DNA of 64,000 nt. Source: Mycobacterium lacus (GTDB taxonomy: Bacteria > Actinomycetota > Actinomycetes > Mycobacteriales > Mycobacteriaceae). A program made the translations under genes and the position numbers. The notes under the pieces were generated by a model. The model was given only the letters and a program-made list of their open reading frames with translations. It made no database searches and was not told the origin of the DNA. Within the stretch, counting starts at the first letter, position 1, and every line of letters begins with the position of its first letter. The stretch spans positions 930,001 through 994,000 of the forward strand of contig NZ_AP022581.1 in assembly GCF_010731535.1 (NCBI RefSeq), read 5' to 3'. This document shows positions 16,381 to 26,649 of the stretch, piece by piece.

Positions 16381-18420
16381 CTAAGTCGCGGCCTGGGCCA
16401 TCTCGTAATAGGCACCGCGACGCGCCAGCAGTTCGGTGTGGTTGCCCTGTTCGAGGATCCTGCCGTCCTCCACCACCACGATGCGGTCGGCATCGCGGAT
16501 CGTCGAAAGGCGGTGCGCGATAATGAAACTCGTTCGGTCCCGGCGAAGCTCGCACATTGCGTGCGCAATGAGCACCTCGGTGCGGGTGTCGACGGAGCTG
16601 GTCGCCTCGTCCAGGATCAGCAGCTGCGGGCGCGCGAGAAAAGCGCGGGCGATCGTGATGAGTTGCTTCTCGCCCGCGCTGATGTTGCCGCCGTCGTCGC
16701 TGACCCGAGTCTGATAGCCGGCGGGCAGCGTGTGCACAAACCGGTCGACATAGGCGGCCCTGGCGGCTTGCACGATCTCGTCCTCGGTGGCCTCGGGCCG
16801 TCCGTAGGCGATGTTCTGCGCGATCGTCCCGTCGAATAGCCAGGTGTCCTGCAGCACCATGGCGATACGCGACCGGAGCGTTTGCCTGCTCACCGAGGCG
16901 ATGTCAACCCCGTCGATCAGGATTCGGCCGGAATCCACCTCGTAAAACCGCATCAGCAGGTTCACCAGCGTGGTCTTGCCCGCTCCGGTTGGTCCGACGA
17001 TCGCCACGGTGCTGCCCGGTTCGGCGAGCATCGACAGATCGCGGATCACCGGGGTGCCGGGGTGATAGGCAAAGTTCACGTGCCGGAACTCGACGCGGCC
17101 GCGCAAGTTGGATGGCGCGCCTCCTTCCCCCGCAAGTGGGTGGTACCCCCACCCCCGCAAGCGGGGGGACCCCCACGGGCCATCCGTGACCGCATCGTCG
17201 CCGCGCCGGAGCGGGTCCTGGCCGTTGGGCGATCGCAATATTCGCTCGACGGCCGGCTCGGGGTCGGGCACCTCCTCGGGCTCGTCGAGCAGGTCGAACA
17301 CCCGCTCGGCGCTGGCCACCCCGGACTGCAGGGTGTTGTAGATCGCGGTGGTCTGACTCAGCGGCGTGTTGAACTGCCGGACGTATTGGATGAATGCCTG
17401 GATGCTGCCGAGCGTGATTTGTCCGGTGGCCACCTGCAGGCCCCCGACCACGGCGACCGCGACGTAGCCGAGGTTGCCGATGAACGTCGTCGCGGGGCCA
17501 ACTAGGCCGGAGAAGAACTGCGCGCCGAAACTGGCCCGGTAGACGTCATCGTTGAGCCTGCGGAACTGCTCTCGCGCGGCGGCCTGGTGGCCGAACGTCT
17601 TGACCACCGTGAACCCGCTGTAGGTCTCCTCGATGTGGGCGTTGAGGTGTCCGGTGCTGGTCCAGTGCGCCGTGAACAGCCGCCGCGAACGCCGCGCGAT
17701 CGCGCGCGTCGCCAGCAGGGAGAGCGGCACCGTCAACAGCGTGATCAACGCCAGCAGCGGTGAGATCGACACCATCATCGCCAGCACGGTGACCACGGTC
17801 AGAATCGCGGTCACCAGCTGGCTGACCGTCAGCGACAGCGACGATTGGAGGTTGTCGATGTCGTTGGTGACCCGGCTCAGCAGCTCACCGCGCTGGCGTC
17901 CGTCGAAGTAGGACAGCGGCAGCCGGTGCAGCTTGTCCTCGACATCGGCACGCAGGGCGACCATGGTTTTCTGCACGGTCACGTTGAGCAGTCGCGCCTG
18001 CGCCCAAATCAGCAGCGCGGCAACGAGATACAGCCCGAGCGCCAGCGCCAGCGTACTGCCCACCGCGTCGAAGTCCACGCCGTGGCCCGGCACCACGTTC
18101 ATCCCGGCCAGCAGGTCGGCGAAGGCGATGTTCCCATGGGCCCGGGCTGCGGCGACGGCCTGTGCCTTGGTGATGCCCGACGGCAGCTCTCGCCCGATCA
18201 CACCGTTGAACAGCAGGTCGGTCGCGTGACCGAGGATTCGCGGAACGACAACCCCGATCACGGTGCCGCAGATGCCCAGCGTCATCACGGCGATGCTCAG
18301 CCCACGCTGTGGCGCAAGGCGTTTCACCAGGCGGGACGCCGAACCCCAGAAGTCGCGCGACCGCATCGCGGTCGGCGGCAAGGCCGTGCCGCGGGGCCGT
18401 GCGCTGATCGCCGCGGTCAC
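16381..18420 (-). CDS. ABC exporter subunit (Rv1272c-like)
   Basis: 679 aa half-transporter: six-helix TMD1 domain (about 40-340), then ABC ATPase with Walker [10 protein letters not shown], signature ISAGEKQL and Walker [13 protein letters not shown]. The start is GTG 18420, overlapping the TGA of the upstream partner (GTGA), so the two subunits are translationally coupled and form a heterodimer. The signature reads SAGE instead of SGGQ, as in degenerate-site heterodimers. Relative to M. tuberculosis Rv1272c (631 aa) it carries an extra ~45-residue stretch between TMD and ATPase, encoded by repeat-rich DNA. Substrate unproven; the M. tuberculosis protein has been linked to lipid handling. 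Confidence 0.92.
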   Translation of the reverse strand: MTAAISARPRGTALPPTAMRSRDFWGSASRLVKRLAPQRGLSIAVMTLGICGTVIGVVVPRILGHATDLLFNGVIGRELPSGITKAQAVAAARAHGNIAFADLLAGMNVVPGHGVDFDAVGSTLALALGLYLVAALLIWAQARLLNVTVQKTMVALRADVEDKLHRLPLSYFDGRQRGELLSRVTNDIDNLQSSLSLTVSQLVTAILTVVTVLAMMVSISPLLALITLLTVPLSLLATRAIARRSRRLFTAHWTSTGHLNAHIEETYSGFTVVKTFGHQAAAREQFRRLNDDVYRASFGAQFFSGLVGPATTFIGNLGYVAVAVVGGLQVATGQITLGSIQAFIQYVRQFNTPLSQTTAIYNTLQSGVASAERVFDLLDEPEEVPDPEPAVERILRSPNGQDPLRRGDDAVTDGPWGSPRLRGWGYHPLAGEGGAPSNLRGRVEFRHVNFAYHPGTPVIRDLSMLAEPGSTVAIVGPTGAGKTTLVNLLMRFYEVDSGRILIDGVDIASVSRQTLRSRIAMVLQDTWLFDGTIAQNIAYGRPEATEDEIVQAARAAYVDRFVHTLPAGYQTRVSDDGGNISAGEKQLITIARAFLARPQLLILDEATSSVDTRTEVLIAHAMCELRRDRTSFIIAHRLSTIRDADRIVVVEDGRILEQGNHTELLARRGAYYEMAQAAT
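17108..17190. repeat. Palindromic GC-rich repeat inserted in frame in the ABC gene
   Basis: The block contains CCCCCGCAAGTGGGTGGTAC followed by the palindrome CCCCCGCAAGCGGGGG at 17152-17167 and GGACCCCC. It encodes the Gly/Pro-rich stretch [12 protein letters not shown] in the extra linker of the Rv1272c homologue. The motif, alternating GCAAG cores with runs of C and G, resembles dispersed palindromic repeats of slow-growing mycobacteria. It kept the frame open, so it is tolerated between the two domains. Confidence 0.6.
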
Positions 18421-20171
18421 GGCGCGCCCCCGACTCCGGCGCTCATCGACTGCGAGGCAGCGAATTCCGCGTAGATGGCGCAGTCGGCCAGCAGCGATTT
18501 GTGGGTACCCACGCCGGCGATCTTCCCGTCGTCGACCACGATCACCTGATCTGCCTGGTAGGCAGTCGAAATCCGTTGTGTGACAACGATAACTGTTGCA
18601 TCGCCCGATATCTGCCGCAGCGAGGCGCGGACTCGGGAGTCGGTGTGCACGTCAAGTGCGGAGAATGCGTCGTCGAACAGATAGATGGCCGGGCGGCGGA
18701 TGACGGCCCGGGCGATCGCCAGCCGCTGGCGCTGTCCACCGGAGAAGTTGATTCCCCCTTGGGCGACGCGCATCCGCAGCCCGTCGGGGTGTGCCCGCAC
18801 GAATCCGTCGGCGGCGGCGACCCGCAGCGCTTCCCACATCTGTCCGTCGGTGACTGCCTGTTCCGGGGCCGCGCCGTAGCGCAGGTTGTCCGCGACGGTG
18901 CCGGAGAACAGGTAGTCACGCTGGGGCACCAGACCGATCGCCGACCAAAGCCGCTCGGTCTGGTAGTCACGAACGTCCAGGTCGTCGACCGACACCGCGC
19001 CGGCGGTTACGTCGTAGAGCCGGCAGATCAACGAAACCAGCGTGGACTTGCCCGAACCGGTGCTGCCGACGATCGCGGTGGTGGTACCCGGCAACGCGGT
19101 GAACGAGACGTCCTGAAGCACGGGACGGTCGGCGCCCGGATACGTGAACGTCACGGCTTCCAAGCGCACCACCCCGGTGACGCCACCCGCCGGGAACGCG
19201 GGATTTTCCGGGTTGTCGATGGCGGCGCGAGTGGAGAGCACCTCGCTGATCCGTTCGGCACAGACCGACGCTCGCGGCAACACCATCAGCGTCATTGTCG
19301 CCATCGATACGGCCAGCAGGATCTGGCCGAGGTAGGCCAGGAAGGCGGTCAGCGAGCCGACCTGCATCTGGCCGTGGTCGATGCGCAGCCCGCCGAACCA
19401 GATCACCGCGACACCCGACACGTTGACGATCAGCGAGGTCGCCGGCGGCATCAGCGCTTGCCAGTTGCCCGCTTTCAGCGAGGTGTTCGACAGGGCGAGG
19501 TTGGCCTGCGCGAACCTGTCCCGTTCGAAGCTTTCTCGCGTGAACGCCCGGACCACCCGAACGCCGGAGAGCTGGTCGCGCAGCACCCGATTGATGCCAT
19601 CGATCATGCTCTGCATGCCGCGGAAGAGCGGCAGCAGGTGCGAGATGATCCAGTAATTGGTCACGGCCAGGAGCGGAACGCACACCAGCAGCAGCCACGT
19701 CAGGGCGGCCTCCTGGTGGATGGCCATCACGATGCCGCCGATGCACATGATCGGCGCCGTGACCAGCACGGTGCCCGTCATCTGAACCAGGAACTGGATC
19801 TGGCGGACGTCGTTGGTGCTGCGGGTCAACAGCGTTGCCGCACCGAACCGTGCCGTCTCGCGCTCCGAAAAGGTGATGACATGTTCGAAGATCGCCGAAC
19901 GCAGATCGCGGCCGAAGCCCATACCGGTCCGCGATCCGAAGTAGATGGCCCCTACCGAGCACAACACCTGCAATCCGGCGACCCCGAGCATCACCCCGCC
20001 GAGCCTGACGATGGTGGCGGTGTCGCCCTTGGATACGCCGTCGTCGATGATCGTGGCATTGACCGTCGGCAGGTACAGCGAAGCCATGGTGTTGATCGAC
20101 TGCAGCACCATGAGCACCGCGACCAGACGACGGTACGGCCGGATGTACTGGCGCAGCAGTGCCAGGAGCAT
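18417..20171 (-). CDS. ABC exporter subunit (Rv1273c-like)
   Basis: 584 aa from ATG 20171, chosen because M. tuberculosis Rv1273c is 582 aa and the hydrophobic TMD begins at once ([20 protein letters not shown]). Six membrane helices to about 300, then ATPase with Walker [10 protein letters not shown], canonical signature FSGGQRQRL and Walker [13 protein letters not shown]. Note Asp in place of the catalytic Glu after Walker B (DD), typical of one half of asymmetric exporters. Partner of the overlapping downstream gene. The upstream in-frame extension to 20282 reads through the divergent promoter and is not used. Confidence 0.92.
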   Translation of the reverse strand: MLLALLRQYIRPYRRLVAVLMVLQSINTMASLYLPTVNATIIDDGVSKGDTATIVRLGGVMLGVAGLQVLCSVGAIYFGSRTGMGFGRDLRSAIFEHVITFSERETARFGAATLLTRSTNDVRQIQFLVQMTGTVLVTAPIMCIGGIVMAIHQEAALTWLLLVCVPLLAVTNYWIISHLLPLFRGMQSMIDGINRVLRDQLSGVRVVRAFTRESFERDRFAQANLALSNTSLKAGNWQALMPPATSLIVNVSGVAVIWFGGLRIDHGQMQVGSLTAFLAYLGQILLAVSMATMTLMVLPRASVCAERISEVLSTRAAIDNPENPAFPAGGVTGVVRLEAVTFTYPGADRPVLQDVSFTALPGTTTAIVGSTGSGKSTLVSLICRLYDVTAGAVSVDDLDVRDYQTERLWSAIGLVPQRDYLFSGTVADNLRYGAAPEQAVTDGQMWEALRVAAADGFVRAHPDGLRMRVAQGGINFSGGQRQRLAIARAVIRRPAIYLFDDAFSALDVHTDSRVRASLRQISGDATVIVVTQRISTAYQADQVIVVDDGKIAGVGTHKSLLADCAIYAEFAASQSMSAGVGGAP

Positions 20172-20345
20172 TGGGTAACTGTCCCACACCGCGTGCGCCC
20201 GCCGCGGGTTAGTTCGGCCCTCGCGCCGGGTCGGCGGGCTGGGCCGAAATGCCTGATCAGATGGCGTGTCGGTGGTTGACACCTGGGGCGGCGGCTACAG
20301 TGCATCGTGTGACCAGCAGCAGGCTCAGCAACAGGCAGGATAGCG

Positions 20346-20912
20346 GTGCGGCGTAACGTGACGACGCTGGCCCTGGCGACTCGGGCGTTCGTGGCCTTGA
20401 TGGCTCTGATCCCGGCGGTTGCCGGGTGCTCTAGTTCCGGCGACAACAAACCGGGAGCGACGATCTCGTCGACGCCCGGCAACGCCGAAGGCCATCACGG
20501 CCCCTTCTTCCCGCAATGCGGCGGCGTCAGCGACGAGACCGTGACGCAGCTGACGAGGGTGACCGGGCTGGTCAACACCGCCAAGAATTCTGTCGGCTGC
20601 CAGTGGCTGGCGGGTGGCGGCATCACGGGGCCGCACTTTTCCTTCTCCTGGTACCGCGGCAGCCCCATCGGGCGGGAACGCAAGACCGAGGAGCTGTCCC
20701 GTGCCAGTGTCGAGGACATCAACATCAACGGGCACAGCGGTTTCATCGCCATCGGTAGCGAGGCCAGCCTCGGTGACTCGCTGTGTGAGGTCGGTATCCA
20801 GTTCTCCGACGACTTCATCGAATGGTCGGTCAGCTTCAGCCAGAAGCCATTCCCGCCCCCCTGCGACATAGCCAAAGAACTGACCCGCCAATCGATTGCG
20901 AACTCGAAATGA
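20346..20912 (+). CDS. lprB: Lipoprotein LprB (DUF3558)
   Basis: 188 aa from GTG 20346 (AGGCAGGATAGC upstream). Signal peptide with lipobox VAGC at about 27 (LIPAVAGCSSSG), so a surface lipoprotein. The mature part is a DUF3558 domain with conserved Cys (FFPQCGGVSDE, SVGCQWLAGG, DSLCEVG, PPPCDIAKEL) and aromatic pairs. Function unknown. Its ATGA overlap with lprC shows a two-gene operon. Divergent from the ABC exporter pair, with about 175 bp between. Confidence 0.92.
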   Translation: MRRNVTTLALATRAFVALMALIPAVAGCSSSGDNKPGATISSTPGNAEGHHGPFFPQCGGVSDETVTQLTRVTGLVNTAKNSVGCQWLAGGGITGPHFSFSWYRGSPIGRERKTEELSRASVEDININGHSGFIAIGSEASLGDSLCEVGIQFSDDFIEWSVSFSQKPFPPPCDIAKELTRQSIANSK

Positions 20913-21451
20913 GCCGGTGGATGCGTGGCGTCGCAGCGCTGATCGCCGTGCTGGTGGTGTTGACCGGTTGTTCGAGGTCGATCGCGGGCAACGCCGTGAA
21001 GGCGGGTTCGGGCGGGGTCCCGCGGAACAACGATTCCGAACGGCAGTATCCGAACCTGCTCAAGGAATGTGAGGTCCTGACCACCGACATCCTGGCCAAG
21101 ACGGTGGGCGCCGATCCGCTCGACATCCAGAGCACGTTCGTCGGCGCGATCTGCCGGTGGCAGGCGGCCAACCCGGCCGGCCTGATCGACATCACCCGGT
21201 TCTGGTTCGAACAGGGCAGTTTGAGCAACGAGCGCAAGGTCGCTGAGGGCCTGAAATACCAGATCGAGAACCGCACCATCCAGGGCATTGACTCGATCGT
21301 GATGCGCACGGGCGATCCCAACGGCGCCTGCGGCGTCGCCAGCGACGCGGCGGGAGTGGTCGGCTGGTGGGTCAACCCGCAGGCGCCCGGCATCGACGCC
21401 TGCGGTCAGGCGATCAAGCTGATGGAGCTGACGCTGGCCACCAACGCTTAG
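20909..21451 (+). CDS. lprC: Lipoprotein LprC (DUF3558)
   Basis: 180 aa, the length of M. tuberculosis LprC, starting at ATG 20909 that overlaps the lprB stop (ATGA). Lipobox VLTGC at about residues 17-21 of the signal peptide (ALIAVLVVLTGCSRS). DUF3558 features repeat those of LprB: LLKECEVLTTDILAKTVG, GAICRWQAANPAG, GACGVASDAAG, GIDACGQAIKLM. LprB and LprC are probably sister proteins acting together at the cell surface. The stop overlaps that of the convergent phosphatase gene. Confidence 0.93.
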   Translation: MSRWMRGVAALIAVLVVLTGCSRSIAGNAVKAGSGGVPRNNDSERQYPNLLKECEVLTTDILAKTVGADPLDIQSTFVGAICRWQAANPAGLIDITRFWFEQGSLSNERKVAEGLKYQIENRTIQGIDSIVMRTGDPNGACGVASDAAGVVGWWVNPQAPGIDACGQAIKLMELTLATNA

Positions 21452-21951
21452 CCTCGCGGCACGTGGAAGGTGACGAGGGCGGCGCCACCGGTTTCGAGGT
21501 CCTGCCAGCGCCCAGCGACGCGCAGTACGGCGATTCCTGACGTCGGGAACTTCGCCGAGATGCGTTGTGCGGCTTCCTCGTCGGTGGCGTTGGCCCCGGC
21601 GAGGATGATCGCCACCTCGGATATCGTCGGCTCGTGCCCGACGACGAGCAGGGTCCTCACCTCGTCTGCAACCCTGTTGATCTCCTCGATCACGGTGCCG
21701 GGGGCGGCGCCGTACAGCCGCTCGCTGTAATTCGCTGGAGCTTCGATCCCCGTGCGTGCCAAGGTCTCCCGGGCGCGGGTCGCCGTCGAACACAGGACGC
21801 TGTCGATCGTGGGCACGTTGGCGCGCAACCAGTCACCGGCCAGACCGGCCTCTCGGATGCCCCGGGGCGCCAATGGGCGGTCGTGATCGGCGACGCCGTT
21901 TGGATACGCCGACTTCGCGTGCCGCATCAGCACAAGGTTGTGTTCATTCAT
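21448..21951 (-). CDS. SixA-like phosphohistidine phosphatase (Rv1276c-like)
   Basis: 167 aa from ATG 21951 (MNEHNLVLMRHAKSAYPNG). Histidine phosphatase superfamily, short SixA branch: catalytic RHA motif LMRHAKS at residues 8-14, second His in VVGHEPT (about residue 98), CSTATRARETLART as the phosphate-pocket helix. SixA-type enzymes dephosphorylate phosphohistidine on signalling or PTS proteins; the target here is unknown. A longer upstream reading exists but lacks family similarity. Its start faces the accessory island, which is inserted between this gene and the Rv1277 homologue. Confidence 0.9.
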   Translation of the reverse strand: MNEHNLVLMRHAKSAYPNGVADHDRPLAPRGIREAGLAGDWLRANVPTIDSVLCSTATRARETLARTGIEAPANYSERLYGAAPGTVIEEINRVADEVRTLLVVGHEPTISEVAIILAGANATDEEAAQRISAKFPTSGIAVLRVAGRWQDLETGGAALVTFHVPRG

Positions 21952-22144
21952 CGAACTCACGTTAATCAGTTCGGAACTACGAGGCCTATTCTTCTGTAGG
22001 TTCTCAAACTGCGTGGCGGACGGCGATGCCTCTACCTGCAGGCTTGCAGAATCCTCACCGAAATGGCGGACGGGTCTTTCTCGTCTTTGTTGCGATCCTA
22101 AAACCGTGCGGTTGTGGAGAACTCGAACACGCGCCGGAAACATG

Positions 22145-22713
22145 CTATGTGGCCCGGTCGGGGGCCATCCGATGGCTTCTGGCGATCCGCGTGCGCGAGA
22201 TGCGTCCACAGCCGCGTGCCGTCGCGGCAATTGTCGATTCAGACGTGCCCCATGGCGTACGGCCATCGCCGATGGCCGTGTCGAGTTCATATTGACAGTG
22301 CTCTCCGGTGGCGGCTTCTAGGAGGTGCAAGTTGTGGGTCGTGAGCACGTATCTCAATGGTGCTGGGACACCTTGATGGCCGGGGTGCGCTGTCAGGCTG
22401 ACGAACTGTGCTAGCAGGGCCGCGCTGACCGATGCCGCGTAGGCGGCGACATTTGGTGCGCCCATGGCAGTTTGGCGTCCGGACCGCTCGATATAGGTTG
22501 GGTCGTCGAGCAGTCCCCGACGGTCCAACTGGATGTCGGTTTGGTTGAGTTGGCGGGTGCAGAGCATGCACGGGCGGCCGGGAACCAACGTGTGAGCGCG
22601 CCAGCTGCCTGAGCGCATCTGCCCGTCCGGGAAGGTCTCTAGGGTGAGGCCGCCGTCGATGACGGGGATCAAGTCGGCGTAGGCGATGGTATTGAGTATT
22701 GCTCGCGGCCAAG
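22145..22713 (-). pseudogene. E1 (ThiF) C-terminal fragment, split from its N-terminus by IS21-family insertion
   Basis: The frame from the transposon edge (22713) to TAG at 22145 continues the E1 domain: WPRAILNTIAYADLIPVIDG is the conserved strand-helix that closes the ThiF fold, followed by GRPCMLCTRQLNQTD with a CxxC pair, and a helical C-terminus. With the element and one 6-bp duplication removed, this piece joins the fragment at 25377-26277 without frame change: the junction reads DVIVSCVDRSWPRAILNTIA. On its own it lacks start, nucleotide-binding loop and JAB domain and should be inactive. Its transcription would now depend on the element. Confidence 0.88.
22708..22713. repeat. Target-site duplication GCCAAG of the IS21-family element (second copy at 25377-25382)
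   Basis: GCCAAG lies directly outside both ends of the element (22708-22713 and 25377-25382). A 6-bp duplication fits IS21-family insertions (4-8 bp). Deleting one copy plus the element restores the host gene exactly. Confidence 0.9.
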
Positions 22714-22807
22714 TGTCGACCGTCACGTAATTCCCCAGGGCTGCCGTCACGGAATTCCCCAGGTGCGGGCCTCGATGGTATGTGTACCGTGCCCGCGGTG
22801 GCGTTGT

Positions 22808-23563
22808 CTAGCTGACGCTGCGTCCGGGCCGTTTGCGGGGCCGGTAGCTGGGTCCGTCCATGAGGATCTGGTAGCTGCTGTTGATGATCCTGTCGAGTAG
22901 CGATTCGGCGACGACCGGGTTCGGGAATAGGCCGTACCAGTCGTTGGGGGCGCGGTTGGAGGTCAAGATCAGCGGCTTGCCGCTGACCGCGCGTTCGTTG
23001 ATTAGCTCGTAGAGGTCGTCGGCGTGCATGGTCGTGTGCTCGCGCATCGCAAAATCATCAAGAATCAACACGAGCGGTTTGGTGTATTCGCGGATGCGTT
23101 GGCCCCAACTGCGGTCGGCGTGCCCGCCGGCGAGGTCGGCGAGCATCCGAGAGGTTTTGGCGAAACGGACGTCGCCGCCGCGTCGGGCTACAGCATGCCC
23201 GAGTGCTTGTGCCACATGGGTTTTGCCTACCCCAACGGGTCCGTAGAGGATGACCGACTCGCCGGCGTCGAGCCAGCGCAGCGCGGCCAGGTCGCGCAGT
23301 ATGGCGGCGGGCAGTTTCGGGTTGGCGGAGAAGTCGAAGGATTCGAAGGTGGCTTGTTCTTCGAACTTCGCGCGGCGGATGCGCCGTGTCAGGGCGGCCG
23401 ATTCGCGGCGGGCGATCTCGTCCTCGCACAGTGCTTGCAGGAATTCGAGGTGCCCGAAGTCGCCGTTGCGGGTCTGGGCTAGCCGGGCGTCGAGGGTGTC
23501 AAGCATGCCCGACAGTTTCAGAGTGCGCAGCGCGTTGCGCAGCGCGGGGTCACAAATACCCAT
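22808..23563 (-). CDS. istB: IstB-like helper ATPase of IS21-family element
   Basis: 251 aa AAA+ ATPase. Walker A is GPVGVGKTH (about residues 108-116), Walker B LVLILDDFAMRE, sensor region LILTSNRAPNDWYG. IstB binds target DNA, forms ATP-dependent assemblies and activates the IstA transposase. ATG 23563 has a modest GGAG site upstream. The gene appears intact, unlike its partner istA. Ends about 94 bp inside the left end of the element. Confidence 0.93.
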   Translation of the reverse strand: MGICDPALRNALRTLKLSGMLDTLDARLAQTRNGDFGHLEFLQALCEDEIARRESAALTRRIRRAKFEEQATFESFDFSANPKLPAAILRDLAALRWLDAGESVILYGPVGVGKTHVAQALGHAVARRGGDVRFAKTSRMLADLAGGHADRSWGQRIREYTKPLVLILDDFAMREHTTMHADDLYELINERAVSGKPLILTSNRAPNDWYGLFPNPVVAESLLDRIINSSYQILMDGPSYRPRKRPGRSVS

Positions 23564-23634
23564 GAAGTCGTGTTCTCCTTGTGAAATAGCTTATGTGGGT
23601 TGTGATTCGGTCAGATTCCGGGACCCGGTGACTT

Positions 23635-25210
23635 TCAGCCGACTCCGCCGGTGTCGCCGGTGGCGAACTGGTCGGGGCCACGCAGGAACGCCGCGGTAGT
23701 GGCGGCGGCGCCGGTGGCCGGTTCGGCGGTGGTGGCGTCGTGTTCGGTGCCGGCGGCCAGGATGCCCTTGATGGTCCGATACGCCGGGTCGCCGACGGCG
23801 ATCGCGCAGGCGCAGGCGGCTTCGAGCCGATCACAGCCGTGCTTGTCGCGCAGCCCGAGCACTCCTTGCGCCGAGCGCAGGTGGTGGATCGCGTTGTCGC
23901 GCATGAATTCGGCGATCACCGCTTCGCAGGCGGGGCCGACCTGGGCGGCGGTGTGCCGACACCAGGTGGGGTTTTCATCGCGAAGGCGACCTTCTCCGGC
24001 GGGTAGTGGGAGAAGTCGGTGGAGCGCCCGAGGCCCGCCGCACATGGGTGGCGACGACCTCGTTGTGGGCAAAGATCTGCACGATGTCACCGGCGGTGCG
24101 GGCGTGCAGGCGCCGCCCGATCAGCCGCCATGGCACGCTGTAGAGGGCCTTGCCGACCTTGAGGTGCGTATCGACCCCCACGGTGCCGATAGACCAGGTG
24201 GTGAGTTCGAACGCGTGGCGCGGCAACGGTTTCAACGTATCGGCCTCGATCGCTTCGAACACCCGCAGCGGCTGGCCGCCGTCGAGGGCCCGTGAATGTC
24301 GTAGCCCGGCCACCTCCCGGCTCCACCGGGCCGCCTCGCCCTGCATCTGAGCCAGCGAGGTGAACTCGCGGCCCCGCCAGAACGAATCCCGCACATACGG
24401 CATCGGCCGCTCGACACGAGGTTTGTCCTTGGGCTTGAACGCCCGGGCCGGGTCGATCAAGCAGTCGTAGTGGGCGGCCAGCTCGGCGTAGGTGCGGTTG
24501 ATCTTCGGGTCATATAGGTCGGGCTTGTCCACCCCGGTCTTGAGGTTGTCGCACACCAGCCGGGCCGGAATACCATTGAAGAATTCGAATGCCTCGACAT
24601 GGCAAGTGCACCAGGTGGTTTGGTCCATCCTGACCACAGGGCGAACGAACAGGTGCCGCGAGCACGACAGCACCATGACAAACGCCCACACTGCGACTCG
24701 CTTGGCTGTGGCCGGGTTCAGCCACATTCCTAACCGGCCGTAGTCGATCTGCGCTTCGCTGCCCGGCGGCACTTCGCCGCGCGGCACGCTCACCCGAGCA
24801 CGAGCCACCTCATCGGCGAAATTCATTGCCACCCAACGCCGCACAGAGGACTCCGACACGTCGACCTGATGGTCGTCACGTAGCCGCTGCGCGATCGTGG
24901 CGACCGTAACATCGGCGTGCAGCCAGTCCTTGATCCGGTCGCTATGCCGGTCGATCAACGGCCACGTCGATGCCCGCGCGCCGCGATCATCCAGTCCGGG
25001 AAACCACTGCGCGATCCGCGCCGCCCACTGCTCGGCGCTCAGCGGTTCTCCGCCTGGGCCAATGCCCTCGGCGACCGCCGGGGCCAGATACTTGCGGATC
25101 GTCTTACGATCCATCCCCAGCGACTGCCACAACTGCACCTGTGAGCGACCAGCCTGCCAATGCGTGTACAACTCGATCAGATCGAACATCTCGATATCTC
25201 TCCTCGCCAT
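23635..25210 (-). pseudogene. istA: IstA-like transposase, frameshifted
   Basis: Start ATG 25210 (MARRDIEMFDLIELYTHW). N-terminal HTH (about 8-50), second HTH, then an RNase-H-like DDE domain with QIDYGRLGMW as first catalytic Asp region, VCDNLKTGV as second and the Glu downstream near KPRVERPMPYVRDSFW. The frame breaks twice near the C-terminus: at about 24026, where one C is missing after GGGC, and at about 23970, where a run of five C is one short. With both bases restored the sequence flows GRSTDFSHYPPEKVAFAMKT then PTWCRHTAAQVG to the stop at 23635. So the copy is either dead or misread. Confidence 0.85.
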
Positions 25211-25376
25211 CAGTGCCCCTTCGTCCGCCGTACTCCGACGGATCAAGAGCGAACATGTGTGCGAGGCCCACACCCGGCAGACACACCGCCCAGGGTGGGG
25301 AATTACCTGACAGCCAGGGTGGGGAATTCCGTGACGGACAACCCCTCAAACCTGGGGAATTGCGTGACCGCTGACA

Positions 25377-26277
25377 GCCAAGACCTGTCGACGCAGGAGA
25401 CGATAACGTCGTAGTCCAGCGCGTGGACAAGACCCTCCGGTGTACAGATACTCATCCGATATCTCTTGAACCGCGGGCGGTCCGTCGTTGCTGCGATGCG
25501 CATCTGCCTGAGAGCGACATCTACCTTGTGCCGCCTCCAGCGTGCGTCAGATCGCGTGACTCCGATCATGCGGTCGCGGTTGAGTTCCTTAATGACGTCG
25601 TAGTCCATGACGCCGATATCGGTAATACCGGTAGCTGCGAGCCGCTGGGCCACATCGAGTCCCACGCTACCGACTCCGACGACCAAGACACGCAGACGCG
25701 CTATGGCATCTTGGCGCGCAGGCCCCCATGCGGAGATGGTGCGTACCTGTGCTGCGGTTCGCCGTGGTGGCCGGCGCAAGTCGTTATTCCATGACATCTT
25801 GAGCTTCGGGCCGACCACGCGTACGGTCTCAGCCCACTGAGGCGACGTTTCCCCGCGGCCCCAAATGCGCGCTGACCACGTGTTGTCGGCACCGGCCAGG
25901 GTCATGCCGAGCAGCGCGCCTCCCGTGCATTCGTGGGCGATATGGGCATAGCCGTGTTCTGTGTCGTGGTCGGCGTTGCTGAGTGACTGCCAACCTTCGC
26001 CTGCGGGGTGCGAGTGCAACATGGCCAGCCCCTGCCCTTCGGCGGCGGCCTTGGCAGCACCGCGCAGGAGATAGCGCCCGGTGAAGGACGCGTTGCCGTG
26101 GACCTTGCGGTCACCATCTTCTGGCAGCACAAGGGAATTAACCAAGTAGGTGATGCGATGCTTGCCGGTGGAGACAGTGTAGGTGGCCAGGCATACATCC
26201 TCTTGGCCGTCTGGTCGAAGCAGGTGGTGTCGTGCTTGGTCAGCCACCGTGTCGGTCATCGCCACCGAGTGCCTCAT
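25377..26277 (-). pseudogene. JAB metallopeptidase-E1 (ThiF) fusion, N-terminal part, interrupted
   Basis: From ATG 26277, three bases after the E2-like stop. Residues ~15-150 are a JAB/MPN peptidase: JAMM motif HSHPAGEGWQSLSNAD with both zinc His, Ser and Asp. Residues ~180-300 begin a ThiF/E1 fold: VLVVGVGSVGLDVAQRLA (nucleotide loop), MDYDVIKELNRDRM, and DYDVIVSCVDR, where the transposon lands. E1 adenylates the C-terminus of a ubiquitin-like protein; JAB would cleave it from targets or trim it. JAB-E1 fusions of this order are known from bacterial operons with multi-ubiquitin and E2 genes. As read the frame enters the element and stops at 25303. Reconstructed length is 487 aa. Confidence 0.9.
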
Positions 26278-26280
26278 CGC

Positions 26281-26649
26281 TTAGTCCGCTTTCGTGGCTG
26301 TGCTCAGAACGCCGCGAACATGGGCGAGCCATGCGCGGACTGGTGGAGCGGAGGTGTCCCATTGTCCGATGTCGCGAGAATGCCGCCGCCACCCGGGCAG
26401 ACAGTCATTGGTGTCGGTGTTGGTGTGCGCGAAGGCGATGGCCTCGCGGAAGTGCAGCCAATGCGGGACCGTCGTGGGCCACGACTGCAACTCGCTGACG
26501 CTGACCGCCGTGTCAATTTTTACCCCGGCCAGCGCTCCGGTCGCCGGAACGACCACATAAATGATGGCGGGGCCTTCCCGACGTGCTGGGACACCACCGC
26601 ACGCGAGGTCGGCCAAGAACCGGTCCGGGCCGTGGCGGGCGGTGGTCAT
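26281..26649 (-). CDS. E2-like conjugating protein of bacterial ubiquitin-like operon
   Basis: 122 aa from ATG 26649, whose A is shared with the upstream stop (TGATG), so translation is coupled to the ubiquitin-like gene. Strand-rich N-terminus (PAIIYVVVPATGALAGVKID), then VSELQSWPTTVPHWLHF, which fits the E2 'P-x-x-x-P-x-W' turn, and CLPGWRRHSRDIGQWD with a Cys as possible thioester site, ending in the helix VRAWLAHVRGVL. It fits the divergent prokaryotic E2 families (Prok-E2_E-like) that sit next to multi-ubiquitin and JAB-E1 genes. The assignment rests on context plus these motifs, not on a clear active-site match. Confidence 0.72.
   Translation of the reverse strand: MTTARHGPDRFLADLACGGVPARREGPAIIYVVVPATGALAGVKIDTAVSVSELQSWPTTVPHWLHFREAIAFAHTNTDTNDCLPGWRRHSRDIGQWDTSAPPVRAWLAHVRGVLSTATKAD

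Larger units (their letters stand above)
22714..25376 (-). mobile_element. IS21-family insertion sequence, 2663 bp
   Basis: Ends are imperfect inverted repeats: TGTCGACCGTCACGTAATTC at the left and, read inward from the right, TGTCAGCGGTCACGCAATTC, both followed by CCCAGG. Inner copies of the CGTCACGGAATTCCCC motif recur at both ends, the multiple transposase-binding repeats typical of IS21. It carries istA and istB in the order and overlap style of the family. A perfect 6-bp duplication shows simple transposition and little time since. It interrupts the JAB-E1 gene in the same orientation as that gene. Confidence 0.93.

Noticed and set aside
21980..22144. tRNA gene as integration site at the left island edge
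   Set aside because: No cloverleaf or T-loop consensus could be found here or elsewhere in the window.
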